A stretch of 64,000 bases of DNA from Rhodopirellula halodulae (lineage in GTDB: Bacteria; Planctomycetota; Planctomycetia; Pirellulales; Pirellulaceae). Both the position numbers and the translations under genes were made by a program. Under the pieces are notes generated by a model. That model made no database searches, was not told the DNA's origin, and saw nothing but the letters and a program-made list of their open reading frames with translations. Shown one piece after another: positions 10,601 to 19,727 of this stretch (the first letter of the stretch is position 1; each line of letters opens with the position of its first letter). The DNA lies in assembly GCF_020966775.1 (NCBI RefSeq), contig NZ_JAJKFV010000029.1, positions 1,047,001-1,111,000 of the forward strand. The letters run 5' to 3'.

Positions 10601-13600
10601 AATGGGCAGATCCGCCTCCGATACTCGTGTGAGTTTCCATTGGTGAGTTTCTCGCTTCAGGACCCTCCACGCCCGTGAAATCAGACGAGGCGTTGATCTG
10701 GTGTCGGGATCAAACCGAAGGACGACCTCGCCTCCGGAAGGGACCTGTTGCAATGGAGCCAGTTCACACTCGACCGAACAGTGACGCGAGGTGGCGTTGA
10801 CCCAGTACCGCCGTCGCCACTGCGACGCAAAGTTCCAAGGTGCGGTAGAGGTGTCGGGCGATGCGTCCTCCACGGAAAGGAAGCTGGGACTGGCTGGCGA
10901 TACGCCGCTGGCCAACGCGTCCGCGGTTGGCTTGCTCTGCACTTGGATTTGAAGTCGTTGGCAGGGACCGATGGCGAATTGGTTGGAGGAAATGATGCCA
11001 AATCCAATGGCGCGGTCCACGGTGGGCCAGGCCACATCGTCCGTCACCACGCGAAAGTTCGAAATGCGATAGTCGCGACGAATCACCAAGCGTGCTTGCG
11101 GCAATTGTGGCAGAGTGATCTCAACGAGCGTGCCGTTGGGAGAGTGAGTCGTTTCGCAGCGCAGACGCACACGCAAATCGAATTGAGTACCGGAAGGAAC
11201 CACGACCAACGTGCCGCCGCGTTCATCGCTGGCGCGAGTCAATACGCGAGTGGTATCGTCGGCCCGCACCAAGACGACTTCTTCGACGGTGTCCAAAGGA
11301 AATGGGAGCCGAAGCCGACTGCTGACGCGCGGCGTTTCCAATGCAAAACGAGCCACCAGTTCGATGGGTGAGTCCTCTTGCAGCAAACTGATGGCACGTT
11401 TCGAACGTTCGGACGTAAAATCCAATTCATAGCTGGCCTGCGAGAACGAGATCGGTTGTTCACGTTCGTCCGGTCGTACCAGAAACAAATCTTCGTAGAG
11501 TGATTCGGGAATGTAGGCCTTGTCGCCCATCGGCTGATTTTTCGTGTCCAGCGGAACCAGAATGTCCATCGTCTGTCCGAAGACTGGTCCAGTGCCAAGT
11601 GCCGAGAAACCGAAGAGTGACAGCCAGATCAGGCACGACGGCAACAACGCAGAGCTGGAAAAGTCGCTGGTGGGATCTGATTCGGCGGTCTTGGAAGCTG
11701 GCGTGCCGAAGTTTGATCGAACTCGTGACCGTGACGAATCGGACGACGTGGCTCGGCGGGCGAGTTGCCAGTGCTGGGTTGCAAGTTTCAGCAGTGCGAG
11801 TGTCAGCGGTAGTGCGACCCACGCGGTCATTGAGACAAACGTTTCCGGCCACAGCAAAACGGCGAACAGCGAGAGAGCCAAACCGCAAGCCAGCCCCCAG
11901 CGTGCTTGCCAACCGACCCACAGGCTGAGTGCCAGGATGCCCAAAGCGCTCACCCAACCGATCCCGATGACCCATTGGAGGAAAATCAATCGTGGGTGTT
12001 CGTCGGAACCAATCCAAGGAAGAATCAGGCTGTCTTCCGCCGGGGTGATGTTGAGCTGGTTGCCAAGCGTGAGTCCAACCGCTTGAAGGTCATTGACTCG
12101 TGTTTCGCGAATCCATGATCGTTCAAAGGACGTCGTGCTCCAGTGAACGTCCAGCGTCACGGCACCCGTCGCCGAGGTAGCAAATCGAAGGTGATGCTGA
12201 CGGGTGTGTTCTGGGATCGCTTCGGTGCCATTGAGTTCAGTGCTGATCAGATGAGCGTCCCAAGGCAACGAAACCTCGATGGGTTGAGTCGCGACCATTT
12301 CAAAACGAGTGTGGGCGATGTCCGTTCCGCTGGCGGACGCGACGACGTGCGTGTTCTGACGAAGCACGAGATTCGACGGAGGCGTTTTGGACCGAGTGTT
12401 GATCGAGACGACCAAATGAGGTGTCGACTCATATCGGTAGCGAAGCAAATTTTCGCGAGGCGATTGCTGAAGAGAAGGTATTCCGACAAGTTGCGGGGTG
12501 GGGCGTGCCAACTGAAGACTAGAATTGATTTGCAATTCGCAGGTCTGCGAAGTGGCCTCCGAGAGTCGAAACAGACCAACATGGAAGACTTGTTGCGTCT
12601 CGTCGTTTCCGAGTTGACGTGTGGGCGTAGAGTCGTTGGCGTATGTGCAGATGCCAATTAACGTCGACTGATCACCGAACGGACGCGGAACCGGAATGGT
12701 CCACTCGAACCATCCAGATTCCGATGCAGGAGATTCTGGATCGTCCATCGGCAAGTTGGTTGCGGCCGCGGATTCGTCGTTTGGAGTGGTCAGGGATTGG
12801 CGATTGGGCAAGGTTTGCCGTGGCACCCACACGCGTTGGATTTCGTCTTTCGCAATCGAGGTCGGAGTCGCTGAGTCCGTCAGTTGAACTTGCCAGTCGA
12901 TCTTTTCTGGCGGGAAGTCTTTCGACTGCGACGCCATGCGGACTTTGATGCGGCGGGCAGTTTGCGGCAGCCCTTCGACTTGGATTCGGAGTTCCTGCTG
13001 CAACCCGCGAGGCACCATCGTTAAACGCGAGAGACAGGAGCCCGTGATAGTGCTGTCGGGAGTTTCCAGCGTCAGCGGCGGCGTTTGGTCGATGGCGTGA
13101 CTCAATACAATTGCATCACCAGGCAGCGGCGCGAATTCACGACGTTGTTCAATGGACAGATCCGAGAACTCGATTCGAGCTGGCGAAATCGCAGTTTCTG
13201 CCGTCCAACCCATGTCGGCCGGCGGGATGACCGCTGCGGTCAATTGGCCCGGGCAATCCACCACGCGAATCATCCAAAGCGATGGGATCTGGGGCTGGTT
13301 GGGCGGACGACGACGCTGGCCGGTGGCGCGGATCGTCAGCGTCGGGCCCCCATTGTCATTCGTTTCGACCTCGTCCGGTCCTGGCCAAATGGTCAGTCGC
13401 CGCCCGCGGCGATTGGGGGCGTTGATGGCAACCGTTCGCTGGTTGGTACCGACGGAGATGCTTTCAAATGTGAATCCGTCCTGTGCTTCCAACTGAATGG
13501 GGACAAGCTGATCGTCAGTAAGTTTGACGCGAATCACGCAGCGAGCTTGGATCGTGTTGTCTTCGATGAGGAAGCGAGCTTGGTGGTCGGCATAGGAAGC

Positions 13601-15238
13601 AATTTGCGATTTCGCGAGTTCAAGTTGCCAGGATCCGATCAGTGGTTCGCCGTCGACGGTCTCGTCTTTGCGAAACAAAGTGGCTGCGGCGGAGGAGTTG
13701 ATGGGTGACGGACCGGTCGCTGTCCAAATGCTATCGCCGCTGTCTGTCGTCGCGTCTGAATTCAGTTTTGAATTGCTGGCTGGTGGTGTGGTTTGCCAGC
13801 CATCGGGCAGATCCCATCGTGCGACATTCAAATGGCGAGGCATGGACCACTGGATTTGCCAGGGCGTTGCGGAGATCAATGTCTCTGACGAGAACACTGG
13901 TTCGGGCAAGTTGATGTGATTGGACTTGGACGCAACCGGAACGGTTCCTGTAACGGTGATCGTTCGTGATTCGGTCGAGGACACGTCCTCAACATCCGCT
14001 GGCACATCCAGTTCAACTCGTGTTGCCATCGTCGACGTTGAATTCGGCGAATCGGCCACCGTGACGTTGCCGACGGGCTCCGCGTGGAACGAAACCTCGC
14101 GGTCATCGACCCGGACTTCGGTGACATCACTGTGAAGCCAGATCCACGCGGGAATGGACTGGATCGGTTGAGGATCGATCTTCAAACGGGCCTCCCAACT
14201 CAGCACGGATCCGTCAAACCGGTAGGTCATCCGGCAATCCCGCAGGACGGTGGCGGGGTTCTCCGTGGAGGCGGGAGCGAACCGTGGCCGAAGACGCAGA
14301 TCCAATGTTTGAGAGCCAGCGGATTCCAGGAAAACCCAACGTTGCGGTTCGTCGTCCGAGCCATCTCTCGATGCGGCACTTGATGAGGTCAGCGAAATTC
14401 GTGTTGAGTCGGCGGGATCCAGCCACTCCGGAAGCTTGTTATCTTCGACATCGAGCACCACGGCTTGTTCGCACGTCAATCGTTGATCATTGGGTATCCG
14501 AATCCAGATGCGTGCGATGACGGTATGGGGCAGCGTGAGATTCCACGTCATGCCGTCCCATGTAGGAGTTCCCTGTTGTTTCCAATCCCAAGCCAGCTCT
14601 CGATTCGCGAGAGTTTCTTCGCTGGATTGACTGGCAAGCGTGAGTGTTCCTCCGGAGGTGGATTGGATTTCAAAAGCATCCGAGACCAACTCGCGTCCTG
14701 ATGCTTCATCCACTTCTCGCAGTCGCAGCACGGCGAAGCTGACTTTCCCGAGAGTTTGACGGTTGCCGGCTTGCTCCGAAAGCTTCATGCGGCTGGCGTT
14801 GCTGATCAGCGACCCGTTTCGGATGGTCGCCACCATGTCGCACTGCGTTAGCCCGTCGCTCGATTCGGGATCCGAGTTATCCGTAAATTCCTCGAGTGTC
14901 TGAGTGAGTTCCTGGACTGTGATGGGGCGGTAGTCATCGGGGACAAGCCTCGCGATTTGGGATCCAAACAAAGAAATCCATCTTAAAGAAGCGTTGCTCT
15001 GAACTTGCGTCGCGAGCGTGTCCCAAGGGGAATCCGTGGCCCGCGGCGTTGTCAAAACTTCTGACGGTTCAGCCTCATCCGGCAACGTTTCTTCGGATGC
15101 GTCGGGGGCACCGCTCGTCTCCTGTTCCGCCGGTGGGTCGTCGGCATAAAGCTGGATCGCGTGGGTTGGCACAGCAAGCGTGAACGCGAGCAACAAGAAC
15201 ACACCCCGCCACTTCAGTCGCTGAGGTTTGCAAATCAT
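4688..15238 (-). CDS. giant membrane protein fused to a PVC-type cytochrome c dehydrogenase
   Basis: One uninterrupted frame of 3,516 residues. Layout: signal peptide (about 1-28); beta-rich ectodomain 1 to about 1,085; three membrane segments from about 1,089; a signal-peptide-like segment ending VFGQ near 1,220; ectodomain 2 to about 2,415; membrane segments near 2,417 and 2,466; a second internal signal-peptide-like segment at about 2,505-2,535 (RKRLRVW, hydrophobic core, LAAQ). The remainder is a PVC-type putative membrane-bound dehydrogenase (LVASEPMILDPVSAAFDPQGRLWV and a beta-propeller-like part), a HEAT-like helical stretch, and a C-terminal cytochrome c domain with CSNCH at 3,390-3,394. 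The ectodomains are unrecognised. Its start overlaps the upstream gene as ATGA and its stop overlaps the cysteine desulfurase start. Substrate unknown; location probably cell envelope. Confidence 0.85.
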   Translation of the reverse strand: MICKPQRLKWRGVFLLLAFTLAVPTHAIQLYADDPPAEQETSGAPDASEETLPDEAEPSEVLTTPRATDSPWDTLATQVQSNASLRWISLFGSQIARLVPDDYRPITVQELTQTLEEFTDNSDPESSDGLTQCDMVATIRNGSLISNASRMKLSEQAGNRQTLGKVSFAVLRLREVDEASGRELVSDAFEIQSTSGGTLTLASQSSEETLANRELAWDWKQQGTPTWDGMTWNLTLPHTVIARIWIRIPNDQRLTCEQAVVLDVEDNKLPEWLDPADSTRISLTSSSAASRDGSDDEPQRWVFLESAGSQTLDLRLRPRFAPASTENPATVLRDCRMTYRFDGSVLSWEARLKIDPQPIQSIPAWIWLHSDVTEVRVDDREVSFHAEPVGNVTVADSPNSTSTMATRVELDVPADVEDVSSTESRTITVTGTVPVASKSNHINLPEPVFSSETLISATPWQIQWSMPRHLNVARWDLPDGWQTTPPASNSKLNSDATTDSGDSIWTATGPSPINSSAAATLFRKDETVDGEPLIGSWQLELAKSQIASYADHQARFLIEDNTIQARCVIRVKLTDDQLVPIQLEAQDGFTFESISVGTNQRTVAINAPNRRGRRLTIWPGPDEVETNDNGGPTLTIRATGQRRRPPNQPQIPSLWMIRVVDCPGQLTAAVIPPADMGWTAETAISPARIEFSDLSIEQRREFAPLPGDAIVLSHAIDQTPPLTLETPDSTITGSCLSRLTMVPRGLQQELRIQVEGLPQTARRIKVRMASQSKDFPPEKIDWQVQLTDSATPTSIAKDEIQRVWVPRQTLPNRQSLTTPNDESAAATNLPMDDPESPASESGWFEWTIPVPRPFGDQSTLIGICTYANDSTPTRQLGNDETQQVFHVGLFRLSEATSQTCELQINSSLQLARPTPQLVGIPSLQQSPRENLLRYRYESTPHLVVSINTRSKTPPSNLVLRQNTHVVASASGTDIAHTRFEMVATQPIEVSLPWDAHLISTELNGTEAIPEHTRQHHLRFATSATGAVTLDVHWSTTSFERSWIRETRVNDLQAVGLTLGNQLNITPAEDSLILPWIGSDEHPRLIFLQWVIGIGWVSALGILALSLWVGWQARWGLACGLALSLFAVLLWPETFVSMTAWVALPLTLALLKLATQHWQLARRATSSDSSRSRVRSNFGTPASKTAESDPTSDFSSSALLPSCLIWLSLFGFSALGTGPVFGQTMDILVPLDTKNQPMGDKAYIPESLYEDLFLVRPDEREQPISFSQASYELDFTSERSKRAISLLQEDSPIELVARFALETPRVSSRLRLPFPLDTVEEVVLVRADDTTRVLTRASDERGGTLVVVPSGTQFDLRVRLRCETTHSPNGTLVEITLPQLPQARLVIRRDYRISNFRVVTDDVAWPTVDRAIGFGIISSNQFAIGPCQRLQIQVQSKPTADALASGVSPASPSFLSVEDASPDTSTAPWNFASQWRRRYWVNATSRHCSVECELAPLQQVPSGGEVVLRFDPDTRSTPRLISRAWRVLKRETHQWKLTRVSEADLPIRLVWDLSESWSQANQLDDDEDGSSNDVSSNEETSVAEEAPSAEETSGERTLNCPDVELTNRWIDASGDQSIPTPSRQSFGETFVAWTLSSELLPVWPVSLGIERTAPEQFYAQWTGTISRIDRASKSSGSPPSVRIRLQAERPLVIESRQEIHLDASGQHMRLEATIAPTTIDASPSTETTTTPVQFQPNLIKVVLPPKTQLFDWTIRQPGLPDDRPSNLASPSANAAATSNNENADNSSTTNEASSETARSLEASRVWTLIREGNRDCLLIQHEGRGLELELDANLTIPKNSDTRLGLIDITPVHQSQPVQSRNNVILSRAEDTTIRWKSEPTTPNQTDVETGPAAMLAAGKILVNDWLVEGSVVDELGNAQFRVNQSQHPFLADTRVSLRWEEGRWTAQTDIQLQSKRKPDFLDVEMPSRWCDALQIQPLCASTRQPTLTPARQVLRIRMADKNIRHLRLTSRLAAGDLVRVSVPKIRVLMAQRSRMDIVVPNRLTNAAIRWETNGVDPLVSPRWELTQLESGEDQSESDSLQDDVSFFRVSNENWSVELEPLRKTNNVARALLADHQVLDDRYMISRYDILPGDASSLTLQLPDGVRFISGWVNRLPADIVPIDDQELQFLLPLSRLSQGIEILSELTPEFDRAEMLGWKELDSAEQNTFTRLTSRLTSNHHAEFSRNLQQASTIAPLDSRQGQRSDSDQKDAASQLRWQAITPSQRWQILATHTVRSIAATADSLADRRDEEVAAWIRTWLQRYDALCRSAGVGFDPLNADAPESQSLEQMSNEFSSRPADAIFSWDEMEAYLSLQVQRYAANESDAWWRTSETVMFADGQWSAVLTEHHPDRWLTASQYWSSDPSFPPPWSSKPRTSMSLAWAQHGMRALLLLTSAGLLIVLRLQPSRNHSHQADWVQRMHQLVNHPSTWIFVLGCIALVLAPFPVAIALMVTAIMLSGFESLWTPLRKRLRVWASALTILFGFLCTTSTLAAQEAEAKPKRIIAETEQAPTADEVQRSLQFHDGWQLQLVASEPMILDPVSAAFDPQGRLWVVEMADYPLPLAPSKRHGRIRVLTDTNRDGRMDQAKTFASQLDFATGVLPWPVATDADSFSSHQTAINGSKQNWNFGAIVTSAGQIAWHKDTTGDGHADQVETWFHGFAIGNEQLRANHPVLGPNGCIYVANGLRGGSVESVDKRFSVAKEPLALTKHDFYFHPISGEWGRVTGNSQHGLSVDDYGRRIGCSNRNPAIQAVLQAQTVDRSRLSPSDAIHDVASTGENSLVRPLADAWTTSHLHAGQFSAACGVLANDDDSLYVCEPTASAVQRQQLSFSGDTWQSQRVQHHNEWLASTHTWFRPVDLVADLGGSVLVVDMARAVIEHPDWAPDELKERPDTRYGTDLGRIWRMTPTPAKRSPVRIQSIKSALESLRSADPVRRTLGHQFLIHLMAERRAPETSWADQTLASMAAVLEEESIPTATQARLALTLAKSGQLTESQRNRLRGSEEPRLRAIAASMSDPASENQELVQLDLLRDPSSLVRQVALESFLNTSRCQEIAQDPSSESFHQVISELERLAGESESSAWIGKLLTTIPSSMQFELLRRVLVASDESRQTLSPTSPLVQTWLEQSAASHLSQTLDLIQQQDDALSQLTSIACWVRGTTPVVARKTLVLGNREWLADLQSLAENCLSAPSQSIDRKQDAVTFLGLVALNSDVLRAQLEPASPEALRSSVLQILLQHDQDWTQEQLLRHSGTWRPSERRVACRHAEASPEFAGWLMQSIQSGQLPRTFVDAGSLETLRRHRDAGIREQVAATFAPPADRAKVLQEYAVVAERFWQADVENGRKQFAQHCSNCHRMEGVGHVVGPDISDSRTKSAESLLLAILNPDAAIDASFTRYQVLTVDGEIVSGLLSSEDTDSVTLLEAETKLRHIERQDIESFRSMDASLMPSGLEQSLSIEQMADLVAYLKRWRYNAEGS

Positions 15239-18200
15239 GATGAGGACCCCGGCGAATGGCTCGCGGTGGCACCCTCCTCATCATAGTCTTCTCGCAGATC
15301 ATCGCCGGGGACCGAGTCTGGAGATTCCATGTCTTCATCGATTGAAACGCCGGATCTTTGGCGTCGTCGAGTGGAGCCCGTTGACGTGGGGCGAGACTGC
15401 GAACCTTTGGCGGCGGATCGGGACCCGGGTAAGGAGCCTTGATTGCGACGGTTCGCGCGAGTGGAACCGTACGGCGGTAGTTGTGCCGATCCGCGCGAGG
15501 CGTTCGACGATTGAAGCACTCGATCGGAAGTGGTCGGCGAAATCAGTGCCGAAATCGCGTAGAAGACGATCACCAAGACCAAAGAAATCATGATCAACTG
15601 AGCGGTCACGATGACACCGTCGGGAGCAGCCACCAACACGCCCGCCAACACCACCGCCAATAGAATGATGGCAAAGGGGTGACGACTGCGTGGAAAAAGT
15701 TGCGTTGAAGCCGCAAGTAACAACGAAATGCTGCCCACCGCCAACCACATCATCGTTCGCGAGATGGTGAGTGCTGAGAACGCATAGGGGTCGCTGGAAT
15801 AGAACAGGTATTGGTTGCTGGGCACCGTGAACGAGGCGTTGGACGACGCCTCTTTGAGCAGAGCCAGTGTCGTTTGGTTCGATTCAAACGGCGTCGTCAC
15901 CCATTCGACGAGCTCGGAATCATCCAAAATGGGCTCGCGAGAAAGACGCAGTTGGTCTCGTTGCCACTGCATCATGCGACCAGCCGACGAGGATGCCCAA
16001 AAGAGATGCGAATCGGTCGGTACCGAAAGTTGCCAATCAATTTGTGCGGAGCCAACCGGAAGTCGCATCAGAGGTTGAATGGTGGTCCACCACGGGCTGG
16101 TTTCGGTTTCCGTCCAAATCCGAACATCCAGCAATGATCTCGTCGAACCGGGATTCGGTGTTGCCGATGTGTTGGTGGAGGAAGCAAGAGTCGCCGAACG
16201 ACTCGGAATGTCGACTTTCAAGCCGCCGCGGGTCCGAGATGTCGGCACCAAATTGCCATTGAGGCGAGTTTCAATTCGAATGGTTTTCAGTTGGCTTGAT
16301 AAGCCAATGCCGATTTGTTGTCCGTCTTCGATCACCGCGATCAGTTGTTCATGGCGTGTGCGTTGACCCACTAAACTGCGGATCAACGCTCGCGAAACTC
16401 GAACCGCGGTCGTCTCCACGGTTTCTTCTGCGAACTCCAGCGAGAAAGGTGCGTCGGGGATGGACGTGAACGACCATTCATTCAAATTCGCTGCCAAACG
16501 TCCGTTCGCATTGGGGCTCAATTTCTGTGCTTCGGGAAGTTGACGCCCATCACTGATTGAGATTGACCACGATTTTCCTTTGCCACCGGTGATGTTTTGC
16601 GGGATACTCAACCGATAGTCCGATTCCAACGCGATCTGATCCGCAATCGGTTGTGGGATTCCCATCCAAGCCAAGTGCGATGAGTGCTGGTCTGCGGGCA
16701 ATGGCGAGGTTGGCGATTCATCGGATGCGGAGGCTGCGGCAGGTGAGTTCGGATCTGTTTCAGAGTTCCGATTGACCAATTGATTAGCTGTGTCGGACGT
16801 GGACGTTGGCAGCCAGTTTTGAAGCGGCAAGCGGGAGGTGAGTTCCACCTCGTGATCGCCGGTGGACAAACGCGGGGTGACGATTTCGAAAGTCGACCAA
16901 TCCTCGTTGGCTTGATCGGTGTCGCGACGGCGGACCATCGCGGGCACTCCGTTGACCACCGCGGACCACTGAGCTCCGTTGGACGCAGATGTGGGGACGA
17001 CGAAGGAAAGAATGCCTTCCAGGTCGATGGTGCTGGCAAGATTCCAACTGGAATGCGTGATCCACTGGCTTCCCTGTGTGCCCATGCTGGTTCCGCCGGA
17101 CAGACTCAGTTTCAGTGGTTGCTGACTGAAGTTTCCTACGACGGTCCAAGGCCCATCGACTGATAGCAAACGGAATTGATTCTGTGTTTCGGTACCGGTC
17201 CGTTGCAAGTTGTCGCTCTGTGATAGATCGACCGTCCACTGCAGACGTTTGGCGTCTGCGACTTTGATGATGGCTTCGGTGATCGCACTGGAGGATTCAT
17301 TGGTTTGCAAACGCGGCAGTGTCAGTGCCAGTATTTGCGAATCTTCCGTGATCGATGGTTCGGCGCCAGGTTCTTGCAAGATCTTTTCAGTCGTGATGAC
17401 ATACTCGCGTGGCCATTTGCCATCCGATGCGTCGGCTTGCCATTGCACCAGCCCATCTGAGATGGAGATATCCAGTTCTTCTTCGTCATCATCGGCGGTC
17501 AAGTGAGTCAGTTGCCATCCTGTTAAGTCCAGTTGCATGTCTTGCGGATCAATGCCGCTGCCACTGGACTGAACCGTCATGACCGACCGCGCCAAGCGAT
17601 CTGAAACGGCGAGGTCAATTGCCACGGACAAACGTTGTTGACGTTGTTTGCCGGAAAGCCAAACGGGCAATTGAAACGAGTCGCGAAGAAATCGAAAGCT
17701 TTGGGTGCGTTCCCCAACATTGACCGTCGCCGCATCGGATGCGATCGCTTCCACGCCCAAACGAGGACGCCAACGCAGACGATGATCCTCGGCCGTGACG
17801 ACGGTGACGGTCCCGCGGTGTCCAATCGCGTCCGGTACTCGCGGCAGGTTCATTGCCCACGGGGAGGTGGCAGAGGCTTCCGGGACCGGCAAACGCAATT
17901 GCAAGCGAACTTCCACCCGCGAAGTAGATGTCATCGCGTCGGTGCGATCGGTCGAAAACTGAATGCGTTGAGAGGACGACTCGGTTGAATTGGAAGCTTC
18001 GTTTTCAGCTTCGCTCAACAGCTTCATCGTCCATCCCGAGTCCGCCACGTCGATCGCTTCGCCAGATTCAAATGCGGCGGTGGTCGCATCCTCGCTCGCG
18101 GAGGGTTCAGGGGCCAGTGTGTTTTCACGCGAGACCTCGTCGATTGCCACTTCGGGGCTGCCTAGCAAGACCGCGCGTTCGGGCAGTTCGACGGCGAATT

Positions 18201-19431
18201 GATCCAATTGGCCACGCAAGTTGCGAACGACCAATTGAACTTGCATCGTCGGTGGATCGGCGGGGGACTCCCAGCGAACGATTGCTTCGGATTCCGTTTC
18301 CAAAAGACGAGCGGCTTGCGTGGCCGATGGAAGCCATTGCCACTTGAATGCAAACTCGCCTCCCTGACTATCAATTTCAAACCGAGACGATGCCGTCTCG
18401 GCCGGCTTGCCTTCATTGAGAGTCGGGCGATTGGACAGTTGTCGCAAAACCTCTCGGCCATTCCCAACCACTTCGGCTGAGATCAATGGACGTGGGGCGT
18501 CTGAGTCGCCTGATCCTGAGTCGCCTGATCCCGAGTCGTTGATCGTGGGCGGCACGATGGCGACTTCCAATCGAGTTGGAACGTCGGGCAACGAAAGTGG
18601 CAAGAAACTGGTGCGAGGCCCCAGGCGTCGAACGCGAGTCGACATTCGCATTCGGCAGACGCAATCGATGGGGGCATCGGACGCTGCGGATTCAGCCGGT
18701 AAAACCAACTCGTAACCGAGTCCACCATTTCGAGTGGACCCGTTGGTGTTGGATGATGTGGAAGATGCAGCGGACGAATCGAGCGATTCATCACGCGTGG
18801 AGAGTTTGTTGGCCGAAACCCGCACGAAGGCTCGAGCGAGTTGCCCATTCAAACGGTCGGATTCGCTTTCGAGAGACTTTGCCGACGCATCGGTTTCGTC
18901 ATCGGACTTTTCTTGGGTGGAATCTTCCCGTGGATCGTCCGTTACCGCTTCCACGATGGCCGGTTCCAAAAGATGAAACCCATGCAGACCCAGATCAAGT
19001 ACGATGGGCGACGACGTTCCTTCGCGCGGGGTGCGAGGGTCGATGACGAAATGGCATTCCAGTTCCAATTCCGCGCGTTGTTTCTCAACGCCACCCGTCA
19101 AATCGATTCGCTGCAGGGTCGCTCGCCGATCTTGGACCTGGATGCCCTGTTCCAGTCGTCTGAGTCGATCGATCTCTTCGAAGGACATTCTTGGCATGAC
19201 GACGGGAGTGCCCGATTCGTCCAGAAATAAAAACGCATCCGGGGCAATTCCGCTGGCCTCGCCTCGAATGATCTCAGGAGTGGGAGTCGTCCCCGGCGGT
19301 TGAGCGTACGCCGCGACGGACGCCAGGAGAGTGAGTGCCAAACACATCGGTCCCCAAGCGATCAACCATGGAGCCATGTTCCACTTTGGCCGACTATCGC
19401 GCAAGCAGCGATCTTTCTTCAGCCGTTCCAT
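15235..19431 (-). CDS. large secreted, membrane-anchored protein of unknown function
   Basis: About 1,398 residues from the chosen ATG at 19431. The frame opens 15 codons earlier with TTG, but the ATG gives a typical signal peptide: basic MERLKKDRC region, hydrophobic APWLIAWGPMCLALTLLASVAA, and AYAQ cleavage site. The ectodomain is long, rich in Ser, Thr and beta-prone stretches, and matches no family I recognise. Near the C-terminus are two or three hydrophobic segments (MMWLAVGSISLLLAA, FAIILLAVVLAGVLVAA, LIMISLVLVIVFYAISALI), followed by a basic, then acidic tail that may be cytoplasmic. Its stop overlaps the start of the 3,516-aa gene as ATGA, which suggests the two envelope proteins are made together and may interact. 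Its N-terminal ectodomain loosely resembles the start of ectodomain 2 of that neighbour. Confidence 0.8.
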   Translation of the reverse strand: MERLKKDRCLRDSRPKWNMAPWLIAWGPMCLALTLLASVAAYAQPPGTTPTPEIIRGEASGIAPDAFLFLDESGTPVVMPRMSFEEIDRLRRLEQGIQVQDRRATLQRIDLTGGVEKQRAELELECHFVIDPRTPREGTSSPIVLDLGLHGFHLLEPAIVEAVTDDPREDSTQEKSDDETDASAKSLESESDRLNGQLARAFVRVSANKLSTRDESLDSSAASSTSSNTNGSTRNGGLGYELVLPAESAASDAPIDCVCRMRMSTRVRRLGPRTSFLPLSLPDVPTRLEVAIVPPTINDSGSGDSGSGDSDAPRPLISAEVVGNGREVLRQLSNRPTLNEGKPAETASSRFEIDSQGGEFAFKWQWLPSATQAARLLETESEAIVRWESPADPPTMQVQLVVRNLRGQLDQFAVELPERAVLLGSPEVAIDEVSRENTLAPEPSASEDATTAAFESGEAIDVADSGWTMKLLSEAENEASNSTESSSQRIQFSTDRTDAMTSTSRVEVRLQLRLPVPEASATSPWAMNLPRVPDAIGHRGTVTVVTAEDHRLRWRPRLGVEAIASDAATVNVGERTQSFRFLRDSFQLPVWLSGKQRQQRLSVAIDLAVSDRLARSVMTVQSSGSGIDPQDMQLDLTGWQLTHLTADDDEEELDISISDGLVQWQADASDGKWPREYVITTEKILQEPGAEPSITEDSQILALTLPRLQTNESSSAITEAIIKVADAKRLQWTVDLSQSDNLQRTGTETQNQFRLLSVDGPWTVVGNFSQQPLKLSLSGGTSMGTQGSQWITHSSWNLASTIDLEGILSFVVPTSASNGAQWSAVVNGVPAMVRRRDTDQANEDWSTFEIVTPRLSTGDHEVELTSRLPLQNWLPTSTSDTANQLVNRNSETDPNSPAAASASDESPTSPLPADQHSSHLAWMGIPQPIADQIALESDYRLSIPQNITGGKGKSWSISISDGRQLPEAQKLSPNANGRLAANLNEWSFTSIPDAPFSLEFAEETVETTAVRVSRALIRSLVGQRTRHEQLIAVIEDGQQIGIGLSSQLKTIRIETRLNGNLVPTSRTRGGLKVDIPSRSATLASSTNTSATPNPGSTRSLLDVRIWTETETSPWWTTIQPLMRLPVGSAQIDWQLSVPTDSHLFWASSSAGRMMQWQRDQLRLSREPILDDSELVEWVTTPFESNQTTLALLKEASSNASFTVPSNQYLFYSSDPYAFSALTISRTMMWLAVGSISLLLAASTQLFPRSRHPFAIILLAVVLAGVLVAAPDGVIVTAQLIMISLVLVIVFYAISALISPTTSDRVLQSSNASRGSAQLPPYGSTRANRRNQGSLPGSRSAAKGSQSRPTSTGSTRRRQRSGVSIDEDMESPDSVPGDDLREDYDEEGATASHSPGSSS

Positions 19432-19727
19432 CGGCCGCGAAGGGGGGGAAGTCGAGTTGGACGCTGGTCCGGACAACAGGGCACCGTCACAGAATTATGG
19501 CGCGTTGAATCAAAGAGAAGAGGCTTCCCAGTTTACGCAAATCACGTGACCGGTAACAGCTTTTCCAGCCACCAGGCTGGTTCCCGCTGGTTCAAAACCG
19601 TCAAAACCCGTCTGATTCCAACATTTGGAACAACAAAACACCTTCAGTCACACCCTCGGACGGTGGTGCCCTGCCACGGACGAGGGAGTTTCCCTTGCGA
19701 ACGCCGCTGGTTGGGTGAGCCGCAAAG
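19432..19727. other. intergenic region upstream of the two giant envelope genes
   Basis: 296 bases between the small membrane gene and the 1,398-aa gene, both on the minus strand. It contains a short perfect stem (CCAGCC, loop ACCA, GGCTGG) at 19565-19580 that could end transcription from the upstream gene or form a leader structure. No gene and no confident promoter could be recognised by eye. Confidence 0.4.
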
